Positions 62,203 to 64,000 of a DNA stretch of 64,000 bases are shown here, in pieces (the first letter of the stretch is position 1; every line of letters begins with the position of its first letter). The position numbers and the translations under genes are program-made. The notes below the pieces were generated by a model. The model was not told where the DNA came from. It saw nothing but the letters and a program-made list of their open reading frames with translations, and made no database searches. Source of the DNA: Nocardia sp. NBC_00416. GTDB taxonomy: Bacteria > Actinomycetota > Actinomycetes > Mycobacteriales > Mycobacteriaceae. The stretch is taken from assembly GCF_036032445.1 (NCBI RefSeq), contig NZ_CP107932.1, positions 3,846,501 to 3,910,500 of the forward strand, read 5' to 3'.

Positions 62203-63078
62203 ATGCATTCGGAGGGGACCGAAACGCTGGCCCTGTCCCTGGCCTTGTCTTCGGATGTCACATCCTGGCTGCGGTCTTCGGGTCTGGAGATCGTGCTGCT
62301 GATACTGGGGTCGATGCTGTTCGCTCGCTTCGCCACCTATATCCGCGACCGGATCACCCAGCGGATCGATTCCGGATTCCGCGGCGGTGACGCGCTGGTC
62401 AGGTCCGAAGAGGCCAAACACCGGCACGCGCTGGCGCAGGTGCTCACCTGGGTCGTACTGACCGTCGCGTATGTGCTGGTCGCGATGGAAGTGCTGCAAC
62501 GACTGGGGTTCTCCATGTCGGGCCTGGTCGCACCGGCCGCGGTGCTGGGCGCCGCGCTCGGCTTCGGCGCCCAGCGCATCGTGCAGGACATTCTGGCCGG
62601 ATTCTTCCTGATCACCGAGCGCCAGTACGGATTCGGCGATGTGGTGCGGATCGCGGTGACCGGTATCCAGGATCCGGCCGAGGGCACGGTCGAAGATGTG
62701 ACCCTGCGCGTCACCAAACTGCGCAACCCGGACGGTGAGGTGATCACGGTCCCGAACGGCCAGATCGTGAAAGTCACCAATCTGTCGAAGGATTGGGCCC
62801 GCGCGGCGATCGATGTGCCGGTCGCGGCGAGCGCCGATATCCTCCGGATCAACGAAGTGCTGCACGAGGTGGGCGGTCAGGCCTACCAGGATCCCCGCCT
62901 GGAACCGCTGCTGCTCGACGAGCCGACGGTGATGGGCGTGGAAGATCTGACGGTGGACCAGATGAACATCCGAATGGTCGCCCGGACGCTACCGGGCAAA
63001 CAGTTCGAGGTGAGTCGCGAGCTACGGGTGCGGGTGGCGGCGGCCATGCGACGGGAGGGCCTGAATGCGCGCCCGTAG
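62203..63078 (+). CDS. Mechanosensitive channel (MscS family)
   Basis: This is a 291-residue protein. Three N-terminal hydrophobic stretches end in the pore helix GLVAPAAVLGAALGFGAQRIVQDILAG region; the beta domain shows FFLITERQYGFGDVVRIAVT and PNGQIVKVTNLSKDWARA. It opens on membrane tension. In mycobacteria the equivalent lies between prfB and ftsE too. AGGTGG precedes the ATG at 62203; GTG 62176 is the alternative. Confidence 0.92.
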   Translation: MHSEGTETLALSLALSSDVTSWLRSSGLEIVLLILGSMLFARFATYIRDRITQRIDSGFRGGDALVRSEEAKHRHALAQVLTWVVLTVAYVLVAMEVLQRLGFSMSGLVAPAAVLGAALGFGAQRIVQDILAGFFLITERQYGFGDVVRIAVTGIQDPAEGTVEDVTLRVTKLRNPDGEVITVPNGQIVKVTNLSKDWARAAIDVPVAASADILRINEVLHEVGGQAYQDPRLEPLLLDEPTVMGVEDLTVDQMNIRMVARTLPGKQFEVSRELRVRVAAAMRREGLNARP

Positions 63079-63229
63079 ATCGACCTGGGTGCTCGCCGGC
63101 GGCTGGGTCCTTACCTTCGTGCTGTACCTGTTCGTCAAACCGGACGATATCGCGCCGGTGAAACCGCAACCGGCGCCCGCTGTGCCGGTCGTGCACCAGC
63201 TTCCTGTTCAGGTCGTACCCGGCCGGTAG
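63065..63229 (+). CDS. Small membrane protein, 54 aa
   Basis: ATG 63065 overlaps the last 14 bp of the mscS gene. The peptide has a basic N terminus (MRARRSTW), one transmembrane helix (VLAGGWVLTFVLYLF) and a Pro/Val-rich outer tail. A protein in this slot is also seen in mycobacteria between mscS and ftsE. Its function is unknown. Confidence 0.65.
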   Translation: MRARRSTWVLAGGWVLTFVLYLFVKPDDIAPVKPQPAPAVPVVHQLPVQVVPGR

Positions 63230-63285
63230 CACGTGCGACACGGCCCGCCTGGCGCTTCGTTATCGAATGGTTACACTGTCTCCTC

Positions 63286-63975
63286 GTGATCACCCTGCGC
63301 AACGTCAGCAAGTCGTATCCGACCGCTACGCGACCCGCGCTGGAAAACGTCACCGTCCATATCGACAAGGGTGAGTTCGTCTTCCTGATCGGTCCGTCGG
63401 GTTCCGGTAAATCGACCTTCATGCGGCTGTTGCTCAAGGAGGAGGTGCCGACCGACGGCGAGATCACGGTCGCGGATTTCCGGGTCGACCGGTTGCCGGG
63501 GCGGAGGGTGCCGCGACTGCGGCAGCGAATCGGGTGTGTTTTCCAGGATTTCCGGCTGTTGCAGCAACGAACGGTCGCTCAGAATGTGGCGTTCGCGCTG
63601 GAGGTGATCGGAAAGCGCCGGCAGTTCATCGATCGGACGGTCCCCGAAGTGCTCGAGCTGGTCGGGCTGGGCGGTAAAGCCGATCGGCTGCCGACCGAAC
63701 TGTCCGGCGGTGAACAGCAGCGCGTGGCGATCGCCCGCGCATTCGTGAACCGGCCGCTGGTCCTGCTGGCCGACGAGCCCACCGGCAACCTCGACCCCGA
63801 GACGAGTTACGAGATCATGCTGTTGCTCGAACACATCAACCGGATGGGCACCACCGTGCTCATGGCCACCCACGACCCCCTGATCGTGGACGGTATGCGC
63901 CGGCGCGTGGTCGAGCTCTACGAGGGCCGACTGGTGCGCGACCAGGCAATGGGCGGTTACGAGGTGGGCCGGTAA
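63286..63975 (+). CDS. ftsE: Cell division ATP-binding protein FtsE
   Basis: This is a 229-residue protein. Walker A FLIGPSGSGKST, signature LSGGEQQRVAIARAF and Walker B VLLADEPTGNLDP are complete. VFQDFRLL is the FtsE-type Q-loop. With FtsX it regulates peptidoglycan hydrolases (RipC-type in actinobacteria). The GTG start gives MITLRNVSKSYP. Its stop overlaps the ftsX start (TAATG). Confidence 0.96.
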   Translation: MITLRNVSKSYPTATRPALENVTVHIDKGEFVFLIGPSGSGKSTFMRLLLKEEVPTDGEITVADFRVDRLPGRRVPRLRQRIGCVFQDFRLLQQRTVAQNVAFALEVIGKRRQFIDRTVPEVLELVGLGGKADRLPTELSGGEQQRVAIARAFVNRPLVLLADEPTGNLDPETSYEIMLLLEHINRMGTTVLMATHDPLIVDGMRRRVVELYEGRLVRDQAMGGYEVGR

Positions 63976-64000
63976 TGCGCGCGGGATTCCTGTTCGGCGA
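63975..64000 (+). CDS. ftsX: Start of ftsX (runs off window)
   Basis: ATG at 63975 overlaps the TAA of ftsE and opens MRAGFLFG, which matches the usual actinobacterial FtsX start (MRASFLFSE). Only the first eight codons are in the window. Confidence 0.85.

Overview
The window looks like chromosomal DNA of a high-GC actinomycete. A Nocardia-like, mycolic-acid-type Corynebacteriales bacterium fits best. The evidence is the very high G+C with strong third-position GC bias, frequent GTG starts and GTGA/ATGA stop-start overlaps, a tmRNA with the actinobacterial-type tag ADSNQREYALAA, the prfB-mscS-small membrane protein-ftsE-ftsX order known from mycobacteria, and many families common in Nocardia and Mycobacterium (SDRs, acyl-CoA carboxylase beta, membrane desaturase, EphD-like hydrolase, WYL, PadR and MmyB-type regulators). 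Species cannot be set from the sequence alone.

Layout. 0-15 kb is metabolic and accessory chromosome: SDR oxidoreductases, a secreted protein, an orphan HflX N-terminal domain, a RibD-like reductase, an ABC exporter, an MHS transporter, acyl-CoA carboxylase beta, a membrane desaturase and a serine hydrolase lipoprotein. 15-19.3 kb is a MoxR ATPase/VWA-metallopeptidase operon with a 46/47-bp tandem repeat array inside it. 19.5-24.1 kb holds a membrane-anchored Gly-rich protein, a cluster of small unrecognised ORFs, and a membrane protein-carotenoid oxygenase operon divergent from a PadR regulator with two canonical PadR operators between them.

24.1-36.6 kb is an accessory region ending at a tRNA-Ala(GGC) gene. 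Its left part is a graveyard: a partial copy of the 20.8-kb gene, a HAD phosphatase with its middle deleted, an IS30-type transposase remnant, a response-regulator stump and a 27-nt exact copy of part of the MHS transporter. Mixed in are intact cargo genes: a Fic protein, a PAP2 phosphatase, a five-gene terpenoid cluster (P450, cis-prenyltransferase, class I terpene synthase, polyprenyl diphosphate synthase, IPP isomerase), a chloramphenicol-phosphotransferase-like kinase, and a tightly overlapping XRE-ImmA/IrrE-PIN operon with its own promoter and operator.

36.7-64 kb is mostly core chromosome: a DsbA-like protein, MFS exporters, phosphoglucomutase, a TetR regulator, a sugar-lactone oxidase, a sirtuin, smpB and ssrA, a J-domain protein, an ArsR/MFS pair, a three-gene redox/hydrolase operon, a WYL regulator, RecQ, HisN, an FMN reductase/XRE pair, then prfB, mscS, a small membrane protein, ftsE and the first bases of ftsX. 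smpB-ssrA lies about 17 kb upstream of ftsE instead of just after ftsX, which suggests rearrangement or a second copy.
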